DNA of 64,000 nt from Cellulomonas hominis (GTDB lineage Bacteria; Actinomycetota; Actinomycetes; Actinomycetales; Cellulomonadaceae). Positions 8,638 to 17,219 of this stretch are shown one piece after another. Numbering within the stretch: position 1 is the stretch's first letter; each line of letters starts with the position of its first letter. The position numbers were made by a program, and so were the translations under genes. Location of the stretch: assembly GCF_014201095.1 (NCBI RefSeq), contig NZ_JACHDN010000001.1, positions 496,001-560,000 of the forward strand, written 5' to 3'. The notes beneath the pieces are model-generated. The model did not search any database, was not told where the DNA came from, and saw only the letters and a program-made list of their open reading frames with translations.

Positions 8638-9572
8638 CGGGCACCGCCCTTCCTGCGGTTGGACAGCGCGGAGACCGTGACCGACAGGACCATCGTGGCG
8701 ATGCCGAGGATGACCGCCATCGCGGACCCGAGGTTGATGTTCCCGCCGAGCGTCGTGGCCGAGAAGATCGACATGTTCGGCGTGTAGGAGCCGGAGATGT
8801 TCGACGTGATCGACCGCAGCGTCATCGGCTCGTTGAACAGCTGCAGCGTGCCGATGATCGAGAACAGCGTGGTCAGCAGCACCGCCGGCATGATCTGCGG
8901 CAGCTTGATCTGCAGGGCGAGCCGGAGCTCGCTGGCGCCGTCCATGCGCGCGGCCTCGTACATCTCGCGCGGCACGGTCTGCAGCGACGAGAAGATGATG
9001 ATCATGTTGACGCCGGTCACGGACCAGACGCCGACGTTCGCCAGCGACCACAGCACGGTGCCCGGCGCGAGGAACTGCGGGTCCATGCCGAGGCTGCGCA
9101 GTCCCTCGACGATCGGGCTCACGCGCGGCTGGTAGAGGAAGCCCCAGACCAGCGCCGCCACGACGGACGGGACGGCGTACGGCAGGAACACCGACAGCTG
9201 GAAGAACCGCTTGCCGCGCACGACCGCCGAGTCGAACAGCAGCGCGAGGCCGATCGCGATCGCGAGCATGATCGGCACCTGGACCACGCCGTACAGCAGC
9301 ACACGGCCGAAGCTCTCCACGAACGCGGAGTCGCCGAACGCCTGGACGTAGTTGTCGAAGCCGACGAAGCCCTCCTCGCCGCCCCCGAACCCGAGGCCGC
9401 TGCGCTGCACCGCGAAGAAGCTCTTGTAGAGCGCGATGAAGATCGGCAGCACCAGGAACACGAGGAACAGGACGACGAACGGGGCCAGGAAGAGGTACGG
9501 GGCGGCCCGCAGCCCCCCGCGGCCGCGGGTGCGGCGGCGGGGGGCTGCGGTCCCTGCGGAGAGGGTGGTCAC
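8634..9572 (-). CDS. Sugar ABC transporter permease (MalF type), module 1
   Basis: 312-residue CUT1 permease with about six transmembrane segments, beginning with a hydrophobic span near residues 25-50 (YLFLAPFVVLFLVFLVLPIF). The EAA loop is EAARMDGASELRLALQIKLP. It forms the membrane channel with the downstream MalG-type partner. Its start overlaps the binding-protein stop by four bases (ATGA), so the transport genes are one translationally coupled unit. The substrate is inferred from the neighbouring glycosidases to be xyloglucan oligosaccharides. Confidence 0.92.
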   Translation of the reverse strand: MTTLSAGTAAPRRRTRGRGGLRAAPYLFLAPFVVLFLVFLVLPIFIALYKSFFAVQRSGLGFGGGEEGFVGFDNYVQAFGDSAFVESFGRVLLYGVVQVPIMLAIAIGLALLFDSAVVRGKRFFQLSVFLPYAVPSVVAALVWGFLYQPRVSPIVEGLRSLGMDPQFLAPGTVLWSLANVGVWSVTGVNMIIIFSSLQTVPREMYEAARMDGASELRLALQIKLPQIMPAVLLTTLFSIIGTLQLFNEPMTLRSITSNISGSYTPNMSIFSATTLGGNINLGSAMAVILGIATMVLSVTVSALSNRRKGGAR

Positions 9573-10876
9573 TCGTTGACCTCGAGGCCCATGTCGGTCA
9601 GGTCCTTCACCGTCTTGGCCTGGACCTGGTCCAGGGCCTCCGCGAAGGTGATCTGGCCGTTGCCGACCTGGGCGAACGCGTCCTTGAGGTAGTTCTGCGT
9701 CAGGTCGTAGGTCGGGCCGTCGACCCAGGAGCCCGGCACGGTCGCCGCCGCGTCGGCGAACACCTGGTTGACGACCTGGCCGCCGAAGTACGGGTCCTCG
9801 ACCAGCAGGTCCGCGTTCTCCTGGCCGACCGTCGCGGACGGGAAGACGCCGCCGGAGATCAGGGCGGACGTGCCCTCCTCGGTCGCGTTCAGCCAGCTGA
9901 TGAACTCGACGGCCTCGGCGACGTGCTCGGTGCCGCGCGGCACGACGTTCACGGAGCCGCCGGACTCACCCGCCGCCTCGGAGCCCGAGAACGTCGGCGT
10001 CGGGGCGATGCCCCACTTGCCGGTCAGGTCCGCGGCGCTCTCCTTGAGCAGGGCCGGGAACCAGGCGCCGTAGTTGATCGTCGCGATCGTGCCGGCGTTC
10101 ACCTCGGCCCAGTACTCCGGGGTCCACATCTCGACGACCTTGACCAGGTCCTCGTCCAGCAGCGTCTGCCAGATCGCGGCGACGTCCTGGGACGCGTCGT
10201 CGTTCACCGTCACCGACCAGGCGCCGTTCTCGATGCCGAACCAGGAGCCGCTGTTCTGCCAGACGGACTGGATCCAGAAGCCGGCCTCGTTCGGGGAGAA
10301 CTGGGCGATGTAGACGTTCGGGTCCGCGGCCTTGAGCGCGCGAGCGGCCTCGAGGTACTCGTCCCAGGTGGTCGGCACGTCGATGCCGTACTGCTCGAAC
10401 AGGTCCGTGCGGTACAGCAGACCGGACGGGCCGGAGTCCTGCGGCACGGCGTAGACCTTGCCGTCGAACACGACGGAGCCCCACGACGACGGGGTGAAGT
10501 CGTCCTCGAGCTCGCCGGCGTACTCGGTGATGTCCGTGAGCCGGTCGTTGATGATGTGGCCCGGCAGGGAGTGCGACGACATCTGCACGACGTCGGGGGC
10601 GGTGCCGGCGTCGATCGCGGCGGGGATCTTGTCGCCGTCGTCGCCGGTCATCCGGAAGAACTCGACCTGGATGTCGGGGTGCGCCTCGTTCCACGTGGCG
10701 ACCGTCTCCTCCAGCCCGGGGACCCAGCCCCAGAACTCGAGGTTCACGGTCTCGCCGCTGCCCTCGCCGCCGCCACCCGCGGTGTCGTCACCGCCGGAGC
10801 AGGCCGTCAGGGCCAGGCTCAGCGCACCGACCGCGGCCGCGGCGCCCAGGGCCCGCTTGTTCCACCGAAAAGCCAT
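9569..10876 (-). CDS. Extracellular sugar-binding lipoprotein, module 1
   Basis: 435-residue family 1 solute-binding protein. The N-terminus MAFRWNKRALG followed by a hydrophobic stretch and the lipobox LALTAC (Cys26) marks a lipoprotein anchored outside the membrane. The ATG at 10876 was chosen because the signal peptide starts there; 45 further in-frame codons upstream would run through the operator at 10980-10993. It captures the ligand for the two downstream permeases and is the first major gene of module 1. Two LacI-type operators and a promoter lie upstream, so it should be repressed without the inducing sugar. Confidence 0.92.
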   Translation of the reverse strand: MAFRWNKRALGAAAAVGALSLALTACSGGDDTAGGGGEGSGETVNLEFWGWVPGLEETVATWNEAHPDIQVEFFRMTGDDGDKIPAAIDAGTAPDVVQMSSHSLPGHIINDRLTDITEYAGELEDDFTPSSWGSVVFDGKVYAVPQDSGPSGLLYRTDLFEQYGIDVPTTWDEYLEAARALKAADPNVYIAQFSPNEAGFWIQSVWQNSGSWFGIENGAWSVTVNDDASQDVAAIWQTLLDEDLVKVVEMWTPEYWAEVNAGTIATINYGAWFPALLKESAADLTGKWGIAPTPTFSGSEAAGESGGSVNVVPRGTEHVAEAVEFISWLNATEEGTSALISGGVFPSATVGQENADLLVEDPYFGGQVVNQVFADAAATVPGSWVDGPTYDLTQNYLKDAFAQVGNGQITFAEALDQVQAKTVKDLTDMGLEVNE

Positions 10877-10979
10877 CGTTGGCGTTCCTCTCCTCGTGGC
10901 GCCACCCACCGGTGGCTCGGACCGCGGACGGACCCGGCGCCGTCCACGTACGGTCCTGCGAGCGCACTCCCCCTCCGCG

Positions 10980-10993
10980 CGGAAGCGCTTCGA
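10980..10993. promoter_or_regulatory. LacI-type operator upstream of module 1 binding protein
   Basis: CGGAAGCGCTTCGA, with a perfect GAAGCGCTTC core centred at 10986.5, about 105 bases before the lipoprotein ATG and 177 bp from the second operator at 11157-11170. Confidence 0.65.
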
Positions 10994-11023
10994 TGTCGAG
11001 TCGACCCCCATGCGCGCGGCGCC

Positions 11024-11131
11024 TCAGCGGCCCGTGCGCGCGGACAGGGGGCAGGACGAGCGCGGATACCGGGCGATCACGAGGGGACGGCGGCACGCGG
11101 TGGCGGCCTTGTCGTCCTCGAACTTCGCCAT
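11024..11131 (-). CDS. Candidate 35-residue leader peptide
   Basis: Short frame starting MAKFEDDKAATACRR at ATG 11131, ending at 11024. A good Shine-Dalgarno sequence (GGAG, seven bases before the ATG) precedes it, and it lies between the two operators, downstream of the predicted promoter of module 1, so it would be the first thing translated on that mRNA. I do not recognise the peptide. It could be a translated leader or a chance frame; only the ribosome-binding site and placement support it. Confidence 0.3.
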   Translation of the reverse strand: MAKFEDDKAATACRRPLVIARYPRSSCPLSARTGR

Positions 11132-11156
11132 CAGTGGTCTCCGTCGTCCCGTGTCG

Positions 11157-11170
11157 CGCAAGCGCTTCGA
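11157..11170. promoter_or_regulatory. LacI-type operator next to the module 1 promoter
   Basis: CGCAAGCGCTTCGA, centred at 11163.5, downstream of the predicted -10 box. The centre is 23.5 bases from the -10 edge, the same offset as O1 at the GH42 promoter. Confidence 0.65.
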
Positions 11171-11186
11171 TGATCTCGCGGACGCG

Positions 11187-11216
11187 ACACTATGCGCTGG
11201 GTGACGCGCGTGACAA
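11187..11216 (-). promoter_or_regulatory. Predicted promoter of module 1 transport genes
   Basis: On the minus strand TTGTCA (11216-11211), an 18-base spacer, then TAGTGT (11192-11187). It is the best sigma70-like match in the intergenic region and lies immediately upstream of an operator. Confidence 0.5.
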
Positions 11217-11279
11217 GTCGGGCGCGGTGACCTGCGGAAACGCGGTGGGAGCGCGCCCACGCGTGCGCGCACGCGCTTC

Positions 11280-11417
11280 GACGCCTGCGGCCCTCGCACC
11301 CCGACCCCCTGCGGCCCTGCACCCGCCCCCCGCACCCCGCACCCGCGTCCCGCACCCGCGCCCCGCGCCCCGCACCCGCGTCCCGCACCCGCGTCCCGCA
11401 CCCCGCACCCCGCACCC
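11280..11417. repeat. Low-complexity CGCACCC(GCGTC) tract
   Basis: A run of short imperfect units such as CGCACCCGCGTCC and CGCACCCCG, repeated many times without a constant spacer. I see no coding signal. The tract lies between module 1's promoter and the palindromes that end module 2. Confidence 0.6.
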
Positions 11418-11482
11418 CGGCGAGACTGCAGGATCCGCCTGCGCAACGACCCTCGAGACGCGCGGATCCTGCAGTCTCGCCG
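11418..11482. terminator. Perfect 21-bp inverted repeat downstream of module 2
   Basis: Arms 11418-11438 and 11462-11482 are exact complements over 21 bp; the core is GAGACTGCAGGATCCG. It is the outermost of three palindromes after the second GH31 gene and is related to the repeat at 669-727. A strong hairpin in RNA; probable terminator. Confidence 0.6.
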
Positions 11483-11535
11483 TCCTCCTCCGCCCGCCCG
11501 CCCGCACCGCCCGCCCCGCCCGCGACACCGAGGTG

Positions 11536-11579
11536 GCAGAAGATGCGGGGTTCAGCAGCCCGACGCCCGCATCTTCTGC
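11536..11579. terminator. Perfect 14-bp inverted repeat (GCAGAAGATGCGGG)
   Basis: Arms 11536-11549 and 11566-11579 are exact complements with a 16-base loop. It is the middle member of the three-palindrome cluster after module 2 and has no counterpart in the module 1 tail. Confidence 0.55.
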
Positions 11580-11609
11580 ACTCTCGCCGCCCGGCCGTCC
11601 CCGGGCAGC

Positions 11610-11673
11610 ACGACGAGACGGCAGCACCCGGGTTCCCACGCCGCGGGACCCCGGGGTACTGCCGTCTCGTCGT
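11610..11673. terminator. Inverted repeat downstream of GH31 gene 2 (family CGAGACGGCAG)
   Basis: ACGACGAGACGGCAG at 11610-11624 pairs perfectly with 11659-11673, and pairing continues inward through A-CCC/GGG-T. It begins 11 bases beyond the GH31 stop. The arm and parts of the loop match the repeat at 754-811 behind GH31 copy 1. Confidence 0.6.
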
Positions 11674-11683
11674 CAGGCGCCCC

Positions 11684-13957
11684 TCAGGGCAGCGGCAGCT
11701 CCAGGACGGGGCCGCGGGCCGCGGTCGGGCGGCCCAGGGCCACCGCGGCCGACCACGCGGCCGGCACGTCGCCCGAGGCCTCGACCCGGGCGACACCCCC
11801 CGCGTACGTCACCCGGAACACCGCCTCCCCGCCGGACGGCCGCGCGATCCGGGTCTCGGACGCGTGCCCGTCGGCCAGCCCGAACAGCCGCAGGGTGACC
11901 CCCTCGGCGTGGTCGTAGTCCGGCCGGTCGGTCCGCGCGCCGACCGGCAGCACCGTCCCGGGCCGCACGAGCACGGGCAGCGAGTCGAACCCGTGCCGCT
12001 GCCGGTGCCACCGCGGGCCCTCGACCACGGAGCCGTCGAGCAGCGACGTCCACGCGCCCTCGGGCACGTACACGTCCACGTCCCCGGCCGCCGAGAACAC
12101 CGGCGCGACCAGGACGGACGGCCCCAGCAGGTACTGCGTGTCCACCGTCGCGGCGCCGGGCTCGTCGGGGAACTCCAGCACCATCGGCCGCATGGCCGGC
12201 AGCCCCTCGGCGTGCGCCTGGCGGCCGACCGCCGACAGGTACGGCATGAGCGACAGCTTGAGCTCGGTGAACCGCTGCGTGACCTTGACCGACTCCTCGT
12301 CGAACGCCCACGGCACCCGGTAGGAGTCCGAGCCGTGCAGCCGGGAGTGCGAGGACAGCAGCCCGAACGCCAGCCAGCGCTTGAACACCGCTGCGTCGGG
12401 GGTGCCCTCGAAGCCGCCGATGTCGTGCGACCAGAACCCGAAGCCCGAGGACGCGAGCGACAGCCCGCCGCGCAGCGACTCGGCCATCGACACGAACGTC
12501 GACTCGCAGTCCCCGCCCCAGTGCACCGGGAACTGCTGGCCCCCGGCGGTCGCGGACCGCGCGAACAGCACCGCCTCGCCCTCCCCGCGCACCTCGGTCA
12601 GGACGTCGAACACCGCCCGGTTGTACAGGTGCGTGTAGTAGTTGTGCATCCGCTCGGGGTCGGAGCCGTCGTGCCAGACGACGTCGGTCGGGATCCGCTC
12701 GCCGAAGTCGGTCTTGAAGCAGTCGACCCCCATGGCGAGCAGCGCGCGGAGCTTGCCCTGGTACCAGGCGACGGCGTCCGGGTTGGTGAAGTCGACCAGC
12801 GCCATGCCGGCCTGCCACTTGTCCCACTGCCAGACCGACCCGTCGGCGCGCGTGACCAGGTACCCGTGCGCCCGGCCCTCGTCGAACAGGTGCGAGCGCT
12901 GGGCGATGTACGGGTTGATCCAGACGCACACCTGCAGGTCGCGGTCGTGCAGCCGGGTCAGCAGCCCCTCCGGGTCCGGGAACGTGCCCGGGTCCCACAC
13001 GAAGTCGGACCAGTGGAACCGGCGCATCCAGAAGCAGTCGAAGTGGAACACCGACAGCGGCAGCCCGCGCTCGGCCATCCCGTCGATGAACGACATGACC
13101 GTCGACTCGTCGTACTCGGTGGTGAACGAGGTCGACAGCCACAGCCCGTACGACCAGTCCGGCACCCGCGCGGGACGCCCGGTCAGCGCGGTGTACCGGC
13201 GCAGCACGTCCTTCGGGTCGGGCCCCGCGATGACGTAGTACCGCAGGCGCTGGCCGGCGACGCTGAACTGCGTCCGCGACACGACCTCGGAGCCGATCTC
13301 GAACGAGACGTGCCCGGGGTGGTCGACGAACACGCCGTAGCCCGCGTCGGTCAGGTAGAACGGCACGTTCTTGTACGCCTGCTCCGAGGACGTGCCGCCG
13401 TCCGCGTTCCACACGTCGACGGACTGGCCGTTCTTGACGAACGCGGTGAACCGCTCGCCCAGCCCGTACACGTGGTCGCCGACGCCGAGGTCGAGCTGCT
13501 CGCGCACGAAGTGCCGGCCCTCGGCGTCGGTCACGAGGCCCACGCCCCGGGACGTCGCGCCGGTGACGACCCGGCCGTCGACCTCGACCTCGAGCGCCCA
13601 CTCCCCCGCGGTCGAGACCCGGGCGGTGAGGTTGCCGGTGGTCAGGCTGGCCCGCGGGTCCTCGGCGGTCGGCCCCGCCACGACCACGTCCGGCCGGGCG
13701 TCGGCCACCGCGAACGCCGGCCCGGGGTCGACGCCGCCCCGGTGGCCCTCGATCGTCACCCCGAGCACGCCCTCGGCGGGCGAGTCGAGCGTGATCGTCA
13801 CGAGCGGGTGGTTGAGGGTGTCGCCGCGGGTGACGAGCCGGCGGGTGCCGGCGTAGGCGGTCAGGCCGCGCTCGCCGAACACGACCTCGTCGACGGCGCG
13901 CGGCCGCAGGATGTCGACGCCCGGCAGGTTCTGCCAGTAGCCGTCGGTGAACTTCAT
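11684..13957 (-). CDS. yicI: Alpha-xylosidase, glycoside hydrolase family 31 (YicI type), copy 2
   Basis: 757 residues, colinear with the copy at 825-3095 apart from one inserted residue in the N-terminal half. Nucleophile Asp in FKTDFGERIP and acid/base Asp in HWGGDCEST are both kept, at positions 417 and 483. The middle and C-terminal parts are nearly identical to copy 1, while the first 160 residues differ more, suggesting a duplication followed by divergence outside the barrel. It is the last gene of module 2 and follows the permease by about 13 bases. It probably removes xylose from oligosaccharides imported by the adjacent ABC system, which may prefer different chain lengths or decorations than module 1 (inference). 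Confidence 0.93.
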   Translation of the reverse strand: MKFTDGYWQNLPGVDILRPRAVDEVVFGERGLTAYAGTRRLVTRGDTLNHPLVTITLDSPAEGVLGVTIEGHRGGVDPGPAFAVADARPDVVVAGPTAEDPRASLTTGNLTARVSTAGEWALEVEVDGRVVTGATSRGVGLVTDAEGRHFVREQLDLGVGDHVYGLGERFTAFVKNGQSVDVWNADGGTSSEQAYKNVPFYLTDAGYGVFVDHPGHVSFEIGSEVVSRTQFSVAGQRLRYYVIAGPDPKDVLRRYTALTGRPARVPDWSYGLWLSTSFTTEYDESTVMSFIDGMAERGLPLSVFHFDCFWMRRFHWSDFVWDPGTFPDPEGLLTRLHDRDLQVCVWINPYIAQRSHLFDEGRAHGYLVTRADGSVWQWDKWQAGMALVDFTNPDAVAWYQGKLRALLAMGVDCFKTDFGERIPTDVVWHDGSDPERMHNYYTHLYNRAVFDVLTEVRGEGEAVLFARSATAGGQQFPVHWGGDCESTFVSMAESLRGGLSLASSGFGFWSHDIGGFEGTPDAAVFKRWLAFGLLSSHSRLHGSDSYRVPWAFDEESVKVTQRFTELKLSLMPYLSAVGRQAHAEGLPAMRPMVLEFPDEPGAATVDTQYLLGPSVLVAPVFSAAGDVDVYVPEGAWTSLLDGSVVEGPRWHRQRHGFDSLPVLVRPGTVLPVGARTDRPDYDHAEGVTLRLFGLADGHASETRIARPSGGEAVFRVTYAGGVARVEASGDVPAAWSAAVALGRPTAARGPVLELPLP

Positions 13958-13970
13958 GGGATGCGCGTCC

Positions 13971-14888
13971 TCACTTGACCGCGCCCGCGGTGATCCCGCG
14001 GGTCAGGGTCCGCTGGAAGATCAGGAAGAAGATGATCGCCGGGATCATCGAGACGAGGGCGCCCGCGTTCGTCGTGGGGGCGTCCATCATGCGGTCGCCC
14101 TGCAGGGACGCGAGGGCCACCGGGATCGTCTGGGTGGCGTTCGTGGTCAGCATGACCAGCGGGATGAAGAACTCGTTCCACGTCCAGATGAAGAAGAAGA
14201 TCAGCAGCACGCTGAGCGTCGGCCGGACCACGGGGAACACGACGCCCCACAGCGTCCGCCACTTGCCGGCGCCGTCCAGGGCCGCCGCCTCGAGCAGCGC
14301 CTTCGGGAACGTGCCGAGCACCGAGGACAGCAGGTAGGTGCCGAACGCCGCCTGGATGACGGTGAAGATGATGATGACCGACCACTGGTTGTTCGACAGG
14401 CCGACGTCCTGCGCCATCTGGAACAGCGGGTAGACCAGCACCTCCTGCGGCAGCATGTTCGCCAGCAGGAACAGCGTGACGATCCACATCCGGCCCTTGA
14501 CCCGGCCGACGCCGAGCGCGTACGCGGACAGCAGCGACAGCAGCGTCCCGAAGACCGCCACGGCGCCGGAGATCCAGATGGAGTTGACCAGCTTCTCCGG
14601 GAAGTTCACGCGGTCCCAGAAGTTGCGCAGGCCCTCGGTGTAGAACTCCGCAGGCCAGGACAGCGGGCCGTTCTGCGAGTAGTCGGCCGGCGCCTTGAAG
14701 GCGTTGAGCACCATGATGACGAACGGCACCATCATGACGACGGCCACGACCACGGCGGCCGCGAGCACGAACCAGCGGGCGGCGCCCCGGCGGTGCCGGC
14801 GGTCGGCCTCGGTGGCCTTCGCACGTGCGGGCCGGCGCGGGGTGCCGGACCCGACGGGAGCCGGCAGCGTCTCGATCGGGGCGGCCAT
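13971..14888 (-). CDS. Sugar ABC transporter permease (MalG type), module 2
   Basis: 305-residue CUT1 permease: a basic cytoplasmic N-terminus, about six membrane spans, and the EAA-type loop LLEAAALDGAGKWRTLW. Start ATG 14888 shares one base with the stop of the upstream permease (TGATG). It pairs with 14888-15829 and the lipoprotein at 15906-17219. No ATPase is encoded nearby. Confidence 0.92.
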   Translation of the reverse strand: MAAPIETLPAPVGSGTPRRPARAKATEADRRHRRGAARWFVLAAAVVVAVVMMVPFVIMVLNAFKAPADYSQNGPLSWPAEFYTEGLRNFWDRVNFPEKLVNSIWISGAVAVFGTLLSLLSAYALGVGRVKGRMWIVTLFLLANMLPQEVLVYPLFQMAQDVGLSNNQWSVIIIFTVIQAAFGTYLLSSVLGTFPKALLEAAALDGAGKWRTLWGVVFPVVRPTLSVLLIFFFIWTWNEFFIPLVMLTTNATQTIPVALASLQGDRMMDAPTTNAGALVSMIPAIIFFLIFQRTLTRGITAGAVK

Positions 14889-15829
14889 CAGCGACCCTCC
14901 TCCTCACGGCGGGCGCTGCGTGCCTGCAGCACCATGATGACGACGGCCACGACGATGATGAGGACCGTCAGGACGTTCGCGATCGCGGCCCCGTAGCCGA
15001 CCTTCGACTTGTCGAAGAAGTTCAGGTACGAGTAGTAGGACGGCACGAGCGTCGAGGACTCCGGGCCGCCGCGGGTCAGCACGTAGATCGGGCCGAACAC
15101 CTTGAGCGCGGCCACGGTGCAGGTCAGCGTGATGACGAACGTCTCGGGCTTGATCTGCGGGAGCGTGATCGCCCGGAACCGGTGCCACCAGCCCGCGCCG
15201 TCCAGCTCGGCTGCCTCGTAGAGCTCGGGGTCGACCCGCTGCAGCGCGGACATGAAGATGACGACCGGGTAGCCGATCTGGATCCAGATGAGCACGAGCA
15301 TCACGGTCGGCAGCGCGGTGTCCGTCGAGCCGAGCCAGTTGGGCGGGTCGGTGACGCCGAGCGACCGCAGGACGACGTTCACCGCGCCGGTCTGGGCGTT
15401 GAGGATCCAGTTCCACAGCACGCCGGCGACGGCGACCGGGAGGATCTGCGGCAGGTAGTACGTCGCCCGCAGCACCGACGCCACGCGCGGGCCGAACCGC
15501 TTGCCCAGCACGTCGAACAGCGTGGTCGCCAGCAGCAGGCCGATCAGGGTCGGCACGACGACCATCGCCAGGATCATCGCGATCGAGTTCCGGAACGACG
15601 TCCAGAACTGCTCGTCGGCCAGCAGGTCGGTGTAGTTGCCCAGCCCGTACCAGCGCAGCGGCGCGTTGCCGCCCTTCCACTTGTGCAGGCTGTACCAGAT
15701 GTTCATCCCGAACGGGATGAGGATGACGACGGTGAACGCGATCAGCCCGGGCAGCAGGTACGGCAGGTACCCGATCCGGTCGCGGCGGGTGCGGCGGCTG
15801 CGCACCGGGGGGCGGTCGACGGTGGTCAC
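14888..15829 (-). CDS. Sugar ABC transporter permease (MalF type), module 2
   Basis: 313-residue CUT1 permease with a first span beginning near residue 18 (YLPYLLPGLIAFTVVILIPF) and the EAA loop YEAAELDGAGWWHRFRAITL. It forms the transport channel of module 2. A gap of about 76 bases separates it from the binding-protein gene, the largest gap in this operon; I see no promoter in it. Confidence 0.92.
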   Translation of the reverse strand: MTTVDRPPVRSRRTRRDRIGYLPYLLPGLIAFTVVILIPFGMNIWYSLHKWKGGNAPLRWYGLGNYTDLLADEQFWTSFRNSIAMILAMVVVPTLIGLLLATTLFDVLGKRFGPRVASVLRATYYLPQILPVAVAGVLWNWILNAQTGAVNVVLRSLGVTDPPNWLGSTDTALPTVMLVLIWIQIGYPVVIFMSALQRVDPELYEAAELDGAGWWHRFRAITLPQIKPETFVITLTCTVAALKVFGPIYVLTRGGPESSTLVPSYYSYLNFFDKSKVGYGAAIANVLTVLIIVVAVVIMVLQARSARREEEGR

Positions 15830-15905
15830 TCAAGCTCCTCGAGGGGACGTCGGCCCCGGCCGGGCGGCGCACCGCGGCGCGCCGCCCGGCCGGGCTGGGC
15901 GAGGG

Positions 15906-17219
15906 TCAGCCCTCGAGCAGGTCCGTCTTGCCCGACTCGTAGGCGGAGGACAGGCCGTCCAGCACCTCGTCCGGGGTCTTGGACTGGTTGATCAGCGACT
16001 GGAACTCGCTGACGATCACGTCGTAGAAGCCCGGCACCGGCCAGTCGGGGTAGAACGCCAGGCCGTCGTCGCCGAGGATCGCCTCGAAGTTCTCCGTGAG
16101 CTCCTGGGTCTTCGGGTCGGTGATCGTCGAGGAGTCACCCGCGACCGGCAGGCCGCCCTTCTGGCCGAGGATCTCCTGCACCTCGGGGCGCAGCGTGATG
16201 TCGATGAACTCGTACGCGAGGTCCTTGTTCGCCGCGTTCTCCGGGACGACCCAGAGGTTGCCGGACGAGCCCGGGTGCATCGCGTTCTCCGGGAACAGCG
16301 CCTGGCCCCAGGTGAACGGGATCTCCTCGACGAGGCGGCCGAACCACCACGAGCCGGAGACCATCAGCGGGTAGGTGCCGTTGATGAAGGAGACGCCCAT
16401 GTCCTCGGCGGTCAGCGCGGCGGAGTCCGCGGCGACGTAGCCGGCCTTGATCCACTCGTCCAGCTTCTCGGTGGCCTGCTGGAACGCGGCGTCGTGGAAG
16501 TCGACGTCCTCGGTGAACAGCTGGTACTGGTCGATGAGGTCGCGGTCGGCGTAGTGCAGCACGAGCTCGTACCAGAGCTGGCCCATCGGGTACTCGGACC
16601 CGGCGGTCGCGATCGGGGTGACGCCGTTGTCCTTGAACGTCTTGAGCACGTTCTCGAACTCGTCGAACGTCGTCGGCACCGCCAGGCCGTACTGGTCCAG
16701 CATGTCCTGGTTGTAGTAGACGCCGACGAACTCGCCGTAGTTCGGCACCCCGTACCAGTCGCCCGAGCCCATGAGGCCCTGCTCGTCGTACGTGGCGGTC
16801 GTCTGGATGGACGCAGGCAGCGTGTCGGCCCAGCCGCGCGACTCGGCCTCGTCGGTGAGCGGGGTCAGCAGGCCCTGGGAGGCGAGCTGGCCGGCGGTGG
16901 CGTTGCCCTTGTTGTACTCCATGACGTCCGGGACGTCGTCGCCGGTCAGGAAGATCTTGGCGTTCTTCTGGATCTGCTCGAACGTCTGGTTCTCGACGGT
17001 CACCGTGACGTCGGGGTTCTCGTCGGAGAAGATCTCGATGGCCTTGGCCCACGCCTGGCCCATCGCCGAGTCGTCGTTCTCGTAGTGCCAGATGGTGAGG
17101 GTGTCGCCGTCGCCGCCGCCCCCGCCGTCGCCGCCCGAGTCGCCGCCGCACGCCGCCAGGGCGAGCGGCAGGGCGAGCACCAGGGCGCCCGCCATGACCT
17201 TCTTGCGCTGTCCTGCCAT
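15906..17219 (-). CDS. Extracellular sugar-binding lipoprotein, module 2
   Basis: 437-residue family 1 solute-binding protein. The signal peptide MAGQRKKVMAGALVLALPLA is followed by the lipobox LAAC (Cys24) and a Gly/Asp-rich linker typical of actinomycete lipoproteins. The ATG at 17219 shares one base with the stop of the lacI gene, so the binding protein is made by translational coupling from the regulator's message. Its mature sequence shows only general similarity to the module 1 binding protein, so the two systems probably bind different ligands (inference). Confidence 0.92.
   Translation of the reverse strand: MAGQRKKVMAGALVLALPLALAACGGDSGGDGGGGGDGDTLTIWHYENDDSAMGQAWAKAIEIFSDENPDVTVTVENQTFEQIQKNAKIFLTGDDVPDVMEYNKGNATAGQLASQGLLTPLTDEAESRGWADTLPASIQTTATYDEQGLMGSGDWYGVPNYGEFVGVYYNQDMLDQYGLAVPTTFDEFENVLKTFKDNGVTPIATAGSEYPMGQLWYELVLHYADRDLIDQYQLFTEDVDFHDAAFQQATEKLDEWIKAGYVAADSAALTAEDMGVSFINGTYPLMVSGSWWFGRLVEEIPFTWGQALFPENAMHPGSSGNLWVVPENAANKDLAYEFIDITLRPEVQEILGQKGGLPVAGDSSTITDPKTQELTENFEAILGDDGLAFYPDWPVPGFYDVIVSEFQSLINQSKTPDEVLDGLSSAYESGKTDLLEG

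Noticed and set aside
10877..11011. 45-codon N-terminal extension of the module 1 binding protein
   Set aside because: It would translate the operator at 10980-10993 and bury the lipoprotein signal peptide.
11280..11417. Possible CRISPR array
   Set aside because: Units are short, variable and contiguous with no unique spacers; no cas genes in the window.
11543..13978. An 811-codon plus-strand frame opposite GH31 copy 2
   Set aside because: Shadow of the real gene, with the same low-complexity composition; a parallel frame also exists opposite GH31 copy 1.
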